A stretch of 64,000 nucleotides of DNA from CAVOXO01 sp963700425 (GCA_963700425.1 CAVOXO010000007.1:156706-220705); one strand, 5' to 3'. Shown: positions 1 to 9,141, counted from the first letter of the stretch. Notes: generated from the letters alone by a model not told the origin. Numbers and translations are program-made.

Positions 1-1
1 A

Positions 2-763
2 CGACGAATCCTGCTCACCGGCGCCAGCGGAGGCCTCGGGGACGCCATGGCCCGCAGCCTCGCGGCGAAGGGAGGGTCCCTGACCCTGAGTGCTCGTTCC
101 ACCGACAAGCTCGTCGCCCTCGCCTCCGACATCGGCGCCGAGGTGGACACGGCCGACCTGTTCGACCGCGATGACGTGATCCGGCTGGAGGAGCGGTGTG
201 CGGAATCCGACATCCTCATCGCCAACGCGGCGGTCGGCTCCGACGCCCCCGTCCACTCGATGACGGCGGAGGACATCGACCGCGCCATCGATGTCAACCT
301 CCGCGCCCCCATCCAGCTCTCGCGGGCTTTCGTCCAGAGTCATCTGGAGGCGGACCGGCCCGGCCACATCGTCTTCGTCGGATCCCTCGCCGGCATCGTC
401 GCGTCCCCCGACGCCCGTCTCTACAACGCCACCAAGTTCGGTCTTCGGGGCTACGCCCTCGCGCTGCGCCAGGACCTCCTCGACGCCGGGATCGGCGTGA
501 CGCTCGTGTCGCCGGGATTCATTCGAGACGCAGGGATGTTCGCGGACTCCGGCACCCAGCTGCCGGCCGTCGTCCGGACCAAGTCACCCCAGGACGTCGC
601 CGACGCGGTCATCGAGGGCATCGAGACCAACCGCGGCGAGGTCTTCGTGGCTCCCGTCGAGCTCCGCCTGTTGGCCACACTCGGGGGAGCGGTGCCGCGT
701 CTCAGCTCGGCCGCGCAGTCCAGGCTGGGAGTGACCGATCGGCGGGCTCGCTCCCGGGAGTGA
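2..763 (+). CDS. SDR-family NAD(P)-dependent oxidoreductase, 5' end cut by window
   Basis: Short-chain dehydrogenase/reductase of unknown substrate. The reading frame is already open at base 2, and the residues before the internal ATG at 47 spell the nucleotide-binding TGASGGLG motif, so the true start lies before the window. Counted from that Met, the NAAVG motif is near residue 60, the catalytic Ser near 113 (VGSLAG) and the YxxxK pair at Tyr126/Lys130. After a mature Rossmann core the C-terminus is short, as in classical SDRs. The protein is soluble with no signal peptide. The upstream neighbour is not visible, so no pathway can be assigned. Family certain; substrate unknown. Confidence 0.9.
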   Translation, partial: RRILLTGASGGLGDAMARSLAAKGGSLTLSARSTDKLVALASDIGAEVDTADLFDRDDVIRLEERCAESDILIANAAVGSDAPVHSMTAEDIDRAIDVNLRAPIQLSRAFVQSHLEADRPGHIVFVGSLAGIVASPDARLYNATKFGLRGYALALRQDLLDAGIGVTLVSPGFIRDAGMFADSGTQLPAVVRTKSPQDVADAVIEGIETNRGEVFVAPVELRLLATLGGAVPRLSSAAQSRLGVTDRRARSRE

Positions 764-840
764 TCCCCCGCCCGAGATGTCAGGCGTTCACGCAGATGCT
801 CCTTGCATTTCAGGTCATTTCGATTCATTCTCTTCTCGAC

Positions 841-861
841 GGCGCCCGCTGAGGGGGCGCC
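841..861 (+). other. GC-rich hairpin in the leader of the surface-protein gene
   Basis: GGCGCCC (841-847) pairs with GGGCGCC (855-861) around a 7-nt loop. It sits about 80 bases after the SDR stop and about 10 bases before the GAGGAG ribosome-binding site of the next gene. There is no T-tract. It could end SDR transcription or act in the 5' leader of the surface-protein mRNA; the sequence alone does not decide. Confidence 0.45.
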
Positions 862-882
862 GACGATGCGAGGAGAACCGCA

Positions 883-3033
883 ATGTCCCAGCTTCCCCAC
901 CTTCGCCACGCGATCGCGGTGTTCGGCGCCGCACTGGCACTGCTGCTGAGCCTTCCGATGGCTGCGGGGTCCCAGGAACTCCAGGACCCCTCCGATGTCC
1001 AGGAGGACGTCGGAGGGCCCCGACAGATCGTGGAAGAACCCCTCCCGGGGATCCTCGTGAACCAGGAGCCGGGTTTCCAGACCCTCCGGGCCGGTGACCG
1101 CCCGGGGTTCGTGGTGTCCGTTGCCAACACCGGACAGGCGCCGCTCCTCGACGTCGCCGTGTCCTCTGCCGCCACCCCCGCGTGCAACCGCGACGCCTCC
1201 GATCTGGCTGCGCTGGCCCTGATCGCGCCCGGCGCCCGGGTCACCTACGAGTGCACCGACGTGGTCCGCTTCGCCGACTACACGAACCGCGTGGTGGCCA
1301 CGGGATCCAACCGCAGCGGCGCCACCGCGTCGGACTGGGCCGAGTCGGTCGTCGACGTCGTCACCCCGTCGATCTCGGTCCTCAAGGACACCCTCGGCGG
1401 GATCATCTCGTCGGGGGACACCGCCACGTTCGCCCTGTCGGTCCGCAACGACGGTGAGATGGACCTCATCGGTGTCGAGGTCGACGATCCGTTGGTCCCG
1501 GCCTGCAACCGGACCTTCACCCACCTTCCCATCGGTACACAGGAGAGTTGGACCTGCATCCTTCCGAACGTGACCGAGGGACTCACCAACGTGGTCACCG
1601 CCTCCGGGCAGCCCTCCATCCGCAAGGAACCAATCGGAGACCGGGTCACCGCCGGCGACAACGCGGACATCCGGGTCCCGGGTATCTCGATCGACAAGAA
1701 CACCCTCACTCCCGTCGTCCGGGCGGGAACACCCTCGACCTTCGAGATCTCCGTCGAGAACACGGGCTCGATCGCCCTGGTCGGAACCACCGTCTCGGAC
1801 CCGGCGGTGGCCGCCTGCGACCGCGATCTCGGAACGGTCGGGGTCGGCGAGATCGTGACCTACACCTGCTCCCTCGACGCCACCCTCGACGATCTCACCA
1901 ACATCGCCACGGTCACCGCCACCGCTGCCGACGGCGGTCCCGCCGTGTCCGACAGCGACGCATCCGACGTGGCCGTGATCGATCCCTCGATCCACATCAT
2001 CAAGACGACCGGCGACACCCTGCTGCGCGATCGCGGCAACGTGACCTTCACCATCGCCGTCACCAACAACGGCGACTCCCCGCTGACCGGCGTGACCGTC
2101 GCGGACGAGCTGTCGCCGACGTGCGACCGGGTCATCGGCGATCTCGACCCGACCGACTCGGTGACCTACACCTGTGTGGTCAACGACGTGACCGAGTCGC
2201 TCCTCAACACCGCCGTCGCCGTCGGCGTTCCCCTCGCCGGCGACCCCGTCACCGATTCCGACAGCGCGGCCGTCGAGGTGATCCATCCCGCGGTCGACAT
2301 CCTCAAGACCGTCGAGGACGCAACCGTGGAGCCCGGCGACGACGCGGTCTTCACGATCGTGGTGACGAACAGCGGTGACGACGCTCTCAGCGACGTGACC
2401 GTCACCGACGCCGCCACACCCGGGTGCGACACCGACCTGGGCACGCTGGCGGCCGGTGAGTCGGCAACGTTCGGGTGCGTCGCCGCCGACGTCGCAGCGG
2501 ACTTCACCAACGTTGCCGACGTCACGGGCACTCCTCGCGTCGGCGACGACGTGAGCGCCTCCGATTCGGTGTTCGTCGACCGGGTCGATCCGTCGATCAC
2601 CCTGACCAAGGACGCTGCTTCCAACGCCATCGCCGACGGCGACAACGCCACCTTCACCCTCACCGCCACCAACAGCGGCGACACGCCGTTGACCGACGTT
2701 CGGATCGTCGATTCGGCCACTCCGAACTGTGATCGGGAGATCGCGGTGCTGGCGATCGGCGAGTCGCAGACCTGGACCTGTGTCACCGAGGCCCTCGTGG
2801 CCGACCTGCTGAACATCGCGAACGCGACGGCGACGACGCCCGACGGGCACACCGTCGAGTCGAGTGACCGGGACACCGTCACGGTCACCGGCGTCGCCGG
2901 CACCACCCAGACCCCCGAGCCGGACCTGGCCGTCACCGGCAACGATCCCGCTCTGGTCGCCTGGACCTCCGGAGCACTCATAGGCCTCGGAATGCTGCTC
3001 CGGCGACGTGGTCGTCGCGGCAGCACCGACTGA
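883..3033 (+). CDS. Secreted surface protein with six DUF11/DUF7507-type repeats and LAVTG sorting signal
   Basis: A 716-residue exported protein. The N-terminus (about residues 5-32) is a signal peptide with a long hydrophobic run. Six Ig-like repeats of roughly 98 residues follow, each with a conserved pair of cysteines (a P-x-C-x-R type Cys and a T-Y-x-C type Cys about 20 residues later) that probably form one disulfide per repeat. The C-terminus carries LAVTG at about 682-686, a hydrophobic segment and an Arg-rich tail: a classic cell-wall sorting signal of the LAxTG type used by actinobacterial class E sortases. No sortase is in the window. ATG 883 is preceded by GAGGAG. Probably a wall-anchored stalk or adhesin; ligand unknown. 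Confidence 0.88.
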   Translation: MSQLPHLRHAIAVFGAALALLLSLPMAAGSQELQDPSDVQEDVGGPRQIVEEPLPGILVNQEPGFQTLRAGDRPGFVVSVANTGQAPLLDVAVSSAATPACNRDASDLAALALIAPGARVTYECTDVVRFADYTNRVVATGSNRSGATASDWAESVVDVVTPSISVLKDTLGGIISSGDTATFALSVRNDGEMDLIGVEVDDPLVPACNRTFTHLPIGTQESWTCILPNVTEGLTNVVTASGQPSIRKEPIGDRVTAGDNADIRVPGISIDKNTLTPVVRAGTPSTFEISVENTGSIALVGTTVSDPAVAACDRDLGTVGVGEIVTYTCSLDATLDDLTNIATVTATAADGGPAVSDSDASDVAVIDPSIHIIKTTGDTLLRDRGNVTFTIAVTNNGDSPLTGVTVADELSPTCDRVIGDLDPTDSVTYTCVVNDVTESLLNTAVAVGVPLAGDPVTDSDSAAVEVIHPAVDILKTVEDATVEPGDDAVFTIVVTNSGDDALSDVTVTDAATPGCDTDLGTLAAGESATFGCVAADVAADFTNVADVTGTPRVGDDVSASDSVFVDRVDPSITLTKDAASNAIADGDNATFTLTATNSGDTPLTDVRIVDSATPNCDREIAVLAIGESQTWTCVTEALVADLLNIANATATTPDGHTVESSDRDTVTVTGVAGTTQTPEPDLAVTGNDPALVAWTSGALIGLGMLLRRRGRRGSTD

Positions 3034-3037
3034 TCGA

Positions 3038-3075
3038 CGCCGGGTTCCTGCCGTCGCAGGACCGGGAACCCGGCG
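3038..3075. terminator. Bidirectional terminator-like hairpin between convergent genes
   Basis: CGCCGGGTTCC (3038-3048) is perfectly complementary to GGAACCCGGCG (3065-3075), an 11-bp stem with a 16-nt loop. It starts 4 bases after the surface-protein stop and precedes the convergent stop at 3115. There is no U-tract, as is usual for high-GC actinobacterial terminators. Confidence 0.6.
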
Positions 3076-3114
3076 CCGCCTCGCCCCCGTGCGCCGCGTG
3101 TCGCGCCCCGGCGG

Positions 3115-3576
3115 TCATGCGTCGAGGGGTTCGACCTCGGACAACACGATCACGGGGATCTGCCGCTCGGTGCGTTCCTGATAGTCGAGGTAGCTCGGCC
3201 ACTCCCTCGTCATCACGTCCCAGAGGCGTCGCCGCTCCTCACCCTCCGCAACGCGGGCCACCGCCTCGAAACGTCGGCGACCGTGCCGGACGGTGCACCG
3301 CGGTTCGTCGCGCAGGTTGAGGAACCAGGACGGATGGGAGCCGGACCCGAAGAAGCTGGCTGCCACCAGGATGTCCTCACCCTCTGGCACGCAGAGGAGC
3401 GCCGTGCGACGGATCTGACCACTCCGCCTCCCCCGCGTCCACACCAGCGCCATGTCCTTGCCTCTCAACCGGCGGCCCCACCGACCGTCGCTCGCCTCGT
3501 AGGCCGCCGCGTGGAAGCGACCGAAGGCCACGATGGCCCGGCGCGTCATCGTGCGCGAATCGTCGGCGGCTGCCAC
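3115..3576 (-). CDS. Nitroreductase/deazaflavin-dependent (F420-type) oxidoreductase, DDN family
   Basis: A 153-residue single-domain protein of the DUF385 split beta-barrel family, whose characterised members bind coenzyme F420 (for example Ddn of mycobacteria). Visible family marks are the R-R-S-G-x-x-R-R-T motif after the first strands, the S-H-P-x-W-F-L-N-L motif mid-protein and the C-terminal W-P-x-Y-x-x-Y-Q segment with a final I-P-V-I-V-L strand. The start is GTG at 3576. Substrate unknown. It is a paralogue of the gene at 23313-23750. It stands alone between convergent and divergent neighbours. Confidence 0.88.
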   Translation of the reverse strand: MAAADDSRTMTRRAIVAFGRFHAAAYEASDGRWGRRLRGKDMALVWTRGRRSGQIRRTALLCVPEGEDILVAASFFGSGSHPSWFLNLRDEPRCTVRHGRRRFEAVARVAEGEERRRLWDVMTREWPSYLDYQERTERQIPVIVLSEVEPLDA

Positions 3577-3628
3577 ACCCCGAGACTAATGAGGTCGCGG
3601 TTCGGGCGGGACCTCGATGCGGACGGCC

Positions 3629-4309
3629 TCAGGTGTCGGTCGGTGGCTCCACGAACGTGACGGTCACGTCGTCGTAGCCCATCTGGTTCGCCACCGCGGT
3701 GAGGAAGTCCTCGGTGTTGTCGCGGGCCGTGCGATCCAGCTCCGACTGCTCGGCCGCCTCGGTGAGGGCCTCGACCGCCACATCGTCGAGCCGCTCACGA
3801 TCCTGGAGGGGGGCATCGGAGAAGAACTCGCCCACCCTGGTGAGCACTCCCCGGTTCTGGACGACCACCTGCGACCGCGACTCGTCCACGTTGGGATCCG
3901 AGAGCACGGGCGCCGGAACAGAGATCACGATCGAACGCGCCGACCGGTCGACCTCGATGTCGTCCTCGGTCAGGCCCGACAGATCGACCAGGGCGTCGAC
4001 GGACCCTTCGTAGAGCGCCACGCCGGAGTTGCCGTCGAACGCATCGGGAACGATCCGTTCCAGGAGGCCGTCCTCGTCGCCACCGAAGAACACCGGCACG
4101 CTGAACGTTCCCGTCGCCGCCTTCAGCTCCGCCGCCTCCCTGATGGAGACCAGAGTGATCGAGGCCGCCTCGGGTCGGTCCTCGATGCCGAACAGCGTGG
4201 TCCGTATCGAGCCGATCGGGTCGAATCCCACGAGATTGACCACGATCAGCAGACCAAGTGCCGCGGCAGGGACCTTCCACCAGACTCCGCCGCCACCGTC
4301 CTTCGACAT
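3629..4309 (-). CDS. DUF4230 domain protein with one N-terminal membrane anchor
   Basis: 226 residues from ATG 4309. A longer open frame extends upstream but runs across the divergent gene's start, so the Met before the SKDGGGG sequence is preferred. Residues about 10-30 form a single transmembrane helix; the rest is a DUF4230 domain predicted outside the membrane, with the pattern TLVSIREAAEL early and repeated short beta-strand runs. DUF4230 has no known biochemical role. The gene is divergent from the DUF2786 gene at 4374, separated by only 64 bases that must hold both promoters. Family assignment moderately sure; function unknown. Confidence 0.75.
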   Translation of the reverse strand: MSKDGGGGVWWKVPAAALGLLIVVNLVGFDPIGSIRTTLFGIEDRPEAASITLVSIREAAELKAATGTFSVPVFFGGDEDGLLERIVPDAFDGNSGVALYEGSVDALVDLSGLTEDDIEVDRSARSIVISVPAPVLSDPNVDESRSQVVVQNRGVLTRVGEFFSDAPLQDRERLDDVAVEALTEAAEQSELDRTARDNTEDFLTAVANQMGYDDVTVTFVEPPTDT

Positions 4310-4373
4310 CGGGCGAACGATACCGGACGCTCTCCTTCCGACGATGTCGTGGGTGTTTGCCAGACTGGCCACC

Positions 4374-5123
4374 ATGACCATCAGCACCGAACGATCGGCA
4401 CGGCTGTCCACCATTCGAGGGCTGCTGGAGAAGGCCGAATCGACTCCGTTTCCCGAAGAGGCGGAAGCCTTCCTCGCCAAGGCAACCGAACTCATGTCCC
4501 GCCACGCCATCTCCGAGGCGCTCGTGTGGGCCGATGGAAGCTCCGCCGACGCCCCGACGGAGATCCGACTCGTCCTCGACCGCCCGTTCATCCCTCAGAA
4601 GGCCGTTCTGGTCTCGGCGGTGGCCGAGTCACTGCGGTGCCAGTCCATCCGACTCGGAGACGCCGTCGACGGCCGCCAGATCGTGGCGGTCATCGGATTC
4701 GGTCGCGACCTCGAGTTGGTCGAGACGCTCGTCACCAGCCTTCTGGTGCAGCTGGCCACCTCTCTGGCCCGGCTGTGCCCGCGAACCGGGTCGCCTCACG
4801 AGACGGCATCGTGGAGGCGCAGCTTCATCGCCGGGTTCACCGACTCGGTCCACCAACGGCTGGCCGCCGACCGGGCCCGCGCCACCGAGGACGCCGCCGC
4901 GGCTCGCGCCGGCCCCGCAGCGGGTGCCAGGTCGGTCGATCTGGTCCTCGCTGATCGCGACGGGTCCGTCGACGAGGAGCTGCGCCGACGCCACCCCTAC
5001 ATCCGGATCTCCAAGGTCAGCATCGGCAGCTCCACCCGCGGCCGGCAGGCGGGCCGGGCCGAGGGACGGCGGGCCGATCTCGGCCGCAGGAGGATCCCCT
5101 CACAGCCGTCGCTCGGCCGGTGA
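4374..5123 (+). CDS. DUF2786 domain protein, first gene of a four-gene run
   Basis: 249 residues. The first ~45 residues carry the DUF2786 signature (an IRGLLEKAE stretch, then P-x-E-A-E-A-F-x-A-K-A-T-E-L-M). The remainder is alpha-helical, Arg-rich towards the C-terminus (RGRQAGRAEGRRA) and without membrane segments. ATG 4374 is chosen because it begins directly before the conserved domain, clear of the divergent gene. The stop overlaps the GTG of the next gene (GTGA at 5120-5123), so the metallohydrolase is probably translationally coupled. In other actinobacteria DUF2786 genes are also found beside this type of metallohydrolase, so the two may act together; role unknown. Confidence 0.82.
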   Translation: MTISTERSARLSTIRGLLEKAESTPFPEEAEAFLAKATELMSRHAISEALVWADGSSADAPTEIRLVLDRPFIPQKAVLVSAVAESLRCQSIRLGDAVDGRQIVAVIGFGRDLELVETLVTSLLVQLATSLARLCPRTGSPHETASWRRSFIAGFTDSVHQRLAADRARATEDAAAARAGPAAGARSVDLVLADRDGSVDEELRRRHPYIRISKVSIGSSTRGRQAGRAEGRRADLGRRRIPSQPSLGR

Positions 5124-5584
5124 CACCGAGCGGGCCTCTTCCCGACGCCGCCGGCACCGACGACGACACTGCAGAGACCATCTATGCCGCGGAGGATCGG
5201 GTCGCCGACCGAATCGGCGCCCGACTCCACCGGTGGGCCGACGTGGAGGCGTTCGTGGAGAACGCCCTCGCCCTTGACGCTCTGGCCGACGCCTTCCCCA
5301 ACCTGGCCGGGGGCATCGATGTCGGGCGGCGGTCACGCAACGCCACCGCGTCGGTGGCGTTGTGGTCGGATCGACTCATCCTCATCCGCGACGGATCATG
5401 GAACACGGTCACGATCTGCCACGAACTCGCTCATCTGGCGTGTCCTCCCGACGAGGGTCACGGTCCTCGCTTCGTCGCGGCGGAGGTGGAGATCGTGCGG
5501 CTCTGCTGTGGCATCGTCGCCGCCGCGGAACTGGCCTCGGAGTTCGCTGCGGCGTCCGTTCCGATCGGGCCGGCACCGAGCTGA
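5120..5584 (+). CDS. Putative zinc metallohydrolase with HELAH motif (TIGR04338-like)
   Basis: A 154-residue protein with HELAH at 101-105 and a downstream His in GHG near 114, an HExxH...H arrangement that would bind one zinc with Glu102 as general base. This resembles the SprT/WSS-like minimal peptidases and the actinobacterial TIGR04338 metallohydrolase family. No signal peptide or membrane segment, so cytoplasmic. GTG 5120 overlaps the preceding stop by 4 bases. The C-terminal third has a Cys-Cys pair (LCCG) of unknown role. The family link is from recall; proteolytic activity is inferred from the motif only. Confidence 0.78.
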   Translation: MTPSGPLPDAAGTDDDTAETIYAAEDRVADRIGARLHRWADVEAFVENALALDALADAFPNLAGGIDVGRRSRNATASVALWSDRLILIRDGSWNTVTICHELAHLACPPDEGHGPRFVAAEVEIVRLCCGIVAAAELASEFAAASVPIGPAPS

Positions 5585-5601
5585 TCTGAGAGGATCTCGC
5601 G

Positions 5602-6060
5602 GTGGCCCAGCGTGACCCCATCCAGACGAACGAGCAGCTGGGCGTCTCCAACCTCCGCCTGCTCGGGCGAGGACTGGCGGTCTCCTGCCCGGTGTGCGGG
5701 TCGAGAGGCACCCACGCCTCGTTCACCAAGATGAAGGACCGCTGCGACGTCTGCACCTTGCGATTCGAGCGCATCGAGGGCCACTCGATCGGCTATGTGG
5801 GCATCAACACGATCGTCACGTTCGCGGTGGTGTTCTTGGTCCTGATCGCAGGAACGTTCCTCACCGCCCCCGACATCCCGACCGTGGCGCTCACCGTCGC
5901 GGCGGTCATCCCCGCGGTGGCCATCCCGATCCTCTTCGCACCGTCGTCGCACACCCTGTGGACCGCGATCGATCTGATCATGCGACCCCTCGAGCCAGGC
6001 GAGGTCGACCCGAGATTCATCATCGTCGACCCCGAGACCCGGCGGCGACAGAGGTCGTGA
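5602..6060 (+). CDS. DUF983 zinc-ribbon membrane protein
   Basis: 152 residues. Two CxxC pairs (Cys29/32 and Cys48/51) form a zinc ribbon, followed by two transmembrane helices at about 63-85 and 90-112 and a short cytoplasmic tail. This layout is DUF983, a family of unknown function often found in alphaproteobacteria near cytochrome oxidase genes and widely in actinobacteria. Start GTG 5602; the stop lies one base before the GTG of the acetyltransferase. Its place in the DUF2786/metallohydrolase run suggests co-transcription. Confidence 0.82.
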   Translation: MAQRDPIQTNEQLGVSNLRLLGRGLAVSCPVCGSRGTHASFTKMKDRCDVCTLRFERIEGHSIGYVGINTIVTFAVVFLVLIAGTFLTAPDIPTVALTVAAVIPAVAIPILFAPSSHTLWTAIDLIMRPLEPGEVDPRFIIVDPETRRRQRS

Positions 6061-6061
6061 C

Positions 6062-6688
6062 GTGACTCCCGCCGAGGCCGCCGCGCTCGAGACCACACTG
6101 GCCATCGCCGACGGACGGGAGCTGACGATCCGACCGATGCTTCCCGATGACAAGGACCTGCTCGTCGAGGGATTCCGGCGGTTGTCCCCCGAATCTCGCT
6201 ACTTCCGCTTCTTCTCCCCCATGGACCACCTGAGCGCGGCCCAGCTTCGGTACTTCACCGAGATCGACTACGAGGACCACTTCGCCTGGGTGGCGGGCGA
6301 GGTCGTCGACGGTCACATGGTGGGAGTGGGAGTGGCCCGGTACATCCGCGACGAGGCCGAGCCCGACGCCGCCGAAGCAGCGGTGGCCGTCGCCGACGAC
6401 TACCAGCGGCTCGGCATCGGGAGGGTGTTGTTGGAGATGCTGGCCTCGTCTGCGATCCGCAACGGTCTCCGCTTCTTCCACCTCCTGATCCGTGAGGACA
6501 ACCAGCCGATGATCGAGATGACCCGGGGTCTCGGGGCTCACACGATCCCCAACGACGAACCCGGCGTTCTCCGATTCGTCCTCGAACTGCCCGAGCTCAT
6601 CGACGACCTGTCCTCCACCCCGATGTACGACCTGTTCGCCCGGGTCGCGCGGGGCGACGCGACGCTCGGCCCCCGTCTCTACACGTGA
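6062..6688 (+). CDS. GNAT-family N-acetyltransferase
   Basis: A 208-residue GCN5-related acetyltransferase. The N-terminal strand (LTIRPMLPDD, 21-30) and the acetyl-CoA pyrophosphate-binding motif Q-R-L-G-I-G (115-120) followed by the helix RVLLEML are clear. The segment ESRYFRFF near 44-51 is typical of the subgroup related to the acetyltransferase domain of protein lysine acetyltransferases. Start GTG 6062, one base after the DUF983 stop. Acceptor substrate unknown. A hairpin follows the stop. Confidence 0.87.
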   Translation: MTPAEAAALETTLAIADGRELTIRPMLPDDKDLLVEGFRRLSPESRYFRFFSPMDHLSAAQLRYFTEIDYEDHFAWVAGEVVDGHMVGVGVARYIRDEAEPDAAEAAVAVADDYQRLGIGRVLLEMLASSAIRNGLRFFHLLIREDNQPMIEMTRGLGAHTIPNDEPGVLRFVLELPELIDDLSSTPMYDLFARVARGDATLGPRLYT

Positions 6689-7785
6689 CGCCCGGCTGAG
6701 CCGCGGCCGGGCTCAGCGCGCCCGTTCCAGCAGTGTCGGTCAACATGTCGACGGCCAGATTGTCCTGGGTCGTGAACCCCGGGTCGACGCCGGAGGCCAG
6801 CTCCGCCTGGATCACCCGCATCATGATGACCGCGTAGCGGAACGCCCCGAAGATCGTGTACCACTCCAGGTCTCCGATGTGGGCGCCCGATCGTTCCTCG
6901 TAGCGGCGCACCGACTCCTCGATCGGCACGAATCCCGCCAGGTTGTCCACACCGAGGAACTCCGAGAAGAACCGTTCGAGCAGGTTCATCCATGCCAGGT
7001 CGACCTCGCGGGGTCCGAGCGTGGCCATCTCCCAGTCCAGCACGGCGACGGGTTCGAAGTCCGCGAAGATGACGTTCCCGATCCTGGCATCACCCCACAG
7101 GAGCACTGGTTCGGGTTCGGGGGAAGGCCGATTGTGGCTCAGCCAGTCGAGCGCGTCGGTCAGCTTCGGTTGAGGTTCACCCTGGCGACCGACCTCGAGG
7201 AACTCGCGGTAGTAGCCGAGCTGCTGCTCGAGACCGACGCGGCCGTATCGGGCCTGGTCGAGTTCGTCGAGACCGCTGCTCCGCCAGTCGATGGCGTGGA
7301 TGTCGGCGAGCACGTCGTAGCCAGACGCCTGGAGGCGGGCCTGGTCGGCGGCGTCGGCGCCGAGGAGCCAACCCTCCATCGTGTAGGGCATGCGATCGGG
7401 GGGAACCTTCCCGTCGACGCGGTCCATCACGAAGAACGGACCGGCCGATGATCGACGGGTCGACCTCGAGCCAGCGCAACGCCGGGACCGGAACGGTGCC
7501 GGCGGCCGCCACGGCGTCGATCACCCGATACTGCTGTGCGAGGTCGTAGTCGAGGAAGACCCCGTTGGCCTCGGGGGCTGTTCGCAGGACGAGCGCCGCG
7601 TCGTGGGAGACCCCGCCCTGGGTCCAGGCCGCGTCGAAGAGCATCGTCTCCGAGGAGTGCCCCGTCGCGGCGGGCGCGTCCAGGCCGCTGACGACGACGT
7701 CGGTCGCGTCGTCGAGACGACCCGCCAGCCACGATGCGAGCCGCGCCGAGATCTCCACTGCGTCGTAGTGCCCTTGAGCCGGCAT
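6597..7785 (-). CDS. APH-type phosphotransferase family protein, frame-disrupted
   Basis: An aminoglycoside-phosphotransferase-fold kinase of the subgroup related to the kinase half of ACAD10/11. The N-terminal third (ATG 7785, MPAQGHYD start) reads in one frame to about 7440; the rest is in another frame, with one extra base near 7435-7445 explaining the switch (IIGRS|FFVMDRVDG). The catalytic loop W-G-D-A-R-I-G-N and the L-D-W-E-M metal motif are intact. The visible frame runs to 6597, antisense to the GNAT end; the last ~40 residues look spurious and a second indel may hide a natural stop near 6713, just before the hairpin. It follows the glycosyltransferase by 22 bases. Substrate unknown. 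Confidence 0.72.
6695..6717. terminator. Terminator-like hairpin after the GNAT gene
   Basis: GCTGAGCC (6695-6702) pairs perfectly with GGCTCAGC (6710-6717) across a 7-nt loop, beginning 6 bases after the GNAT stop. It probably ends the 4374-6688 operon and may serve the convergent phosphotransferase gene, whose 3' end is uncertain here. Confidence 0.6.
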
Positions 7786-7807
7786 GAGCGTTCCCCTCGT
7801 CGTGATG

Positions 7808-9113
7808 TCAGCGTTCGACCGGTCGACCGACCCGCGTCGACGTAGGTGTCGATAGAGGACACGGGTGTTCACCACCATGTCGTGATCCTGTTCGACCGTG
7901 GCGCGACCTGCACGGCCCATCGCCTCCCGCAGGGACGGGTCGGCCTTCATCTCCGCGAGCGCATCGGCGAAGGCGTCGGCATCGCGAGGACGCACGAGCC
8001 GGCCTTCGACGCCGTCGGTGACGAGCTCACCGATGCCGGGCAGCGTGGTCGACACGACGGGACGACCGATCGCCAGGCTCTCGGTCAGGAAGTTGGGGAG
8101 CCCGTCCATGTCTCCCCGAGCGGTCCGGCACGCAGCGAGCGCCCCGACGTCGCTCCAGCGGATCCAACTCCGCACCTGCTGTGAAGGCTGCCGGCCCACG
8201 AAACGAATGCGATCGGCCACTCCCGCCTCGCGGGCGTGCCCTCTCCATCTCCGACCGGTAGTCGTGGCCGCTGGCCAGGTTGCCGCCGACCAGGACCAGC
8301 TCGACGTCGATCCCGCGGGACTGCAGACCGGCCACCGCGTCGATGAGGTACCGGTGCCCCTTGCACTCCTCGAAGCTGGCGACGCACACGACCCGCAGCG
8401 GGCGGTCGCCCTCGTCGGGTTCGGGGGGGCTGTACGCGAACAGGTCGACGTCGACACCGTGGTGGACCACGACCCCCTTCTCGGCCCGCTCGCCGAAGAA
8501 CTGTCGCAGGTCCTCGGCGCTGAAAGCCGTGCACGTGAAGTAGAACTCGGCCGAATCGATCTTGTCCTCCAGGCCGTCGAGGCGAAGACGCAGATCGTGG
8601 GCGTGCCCTGTGAACGAGATAGGTCAGACCCGTGAGCTTGTGAACGACCAGCGCGGCATGGGTGGGATAGGTGGCGTAGTGGGCGTGGACGTGTTCGACA
8701 CCGAGCCGTTCCATACGCAACGCCATCGCGGCGGCCAACATGACCACCACCGGGGTCCGCACCAGGAACTCCGGTGCCCTCCGGTTGGTGCGGATCGACC
8801 ACCCCCATGCGTCGAGGTAGGCGGCGGGATTCCGTCGAAGCCACGTCAACTGGGCTCGCAGGACCTCCCAGGAGGCGAGCCGGGGGTAGTGGCCGCGCCG
8901 GTCGAGTTCCGCGGTGTCGTCCTGAAGCCCCTCCTCGGGCATGTGGATGAGAGCGAACAGCTCGATGTCGACCCCCATGTCCATGAGGGTGAGCATCTCT
9001 CGCAGTTGGAACGTCTCGGTCACCTTGGGGAACCGCGACACGATCATGGCGATCTTGGGCGGGCGACGATCCGGGGCGGCCTCGGTGGGCTCGTGGTCAG
9101 GAGTGATCGACAT
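7808..9113 (-). CDS. GT4-family glycosyltransferase, frame-disrupted
   Basis: A GT-B fold glycosyltransferase. The N-terminal part (ATG 9113; VSRFPKVTETF near residues 25-35; H-V-H-A-H-Y-A) reads in one frame to about 8620, the middle (VVHHGVDVDLF, VASFEECKGHRYL) in a second to about 8240, and the C-terminal donor-binding part (GLPNFLTESLAIGRPVVS) in a third. In the last frame the stop is lost and reading runs into the phosphotransferase, but a further one-base correction gives a natural TGA at 7808-7810. Intact length would be about 430 residues, normal for the family. The SRFPKVTETF opening resembles exopolysaccharide or lipid glycosyltransferases. Sugar and acceptor unknown. Confidence 0.78.
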
Positions 9114-9141
9114 GGCAGCGGCGACGCCCGCGAAGGCGGGC

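Noticed and set aside
451..2850. 799-codon open frame on the minus strand
   Set aside because: It lies antisense to the repeat-containing surface protein, is Gly/Asp/Val/Arg-rich without any family motif, and crosses the end of the SDR gene. Typical high-GC shadow of a real gene.
6597..6712. Last 39 codons of the phosphotransferase frame
   Set aside because: They are antisense to the GNAT gene and run through a terminator hairpin with no family similarity; I keep 6597 as the seen stop but do not regard this tail as real protein.
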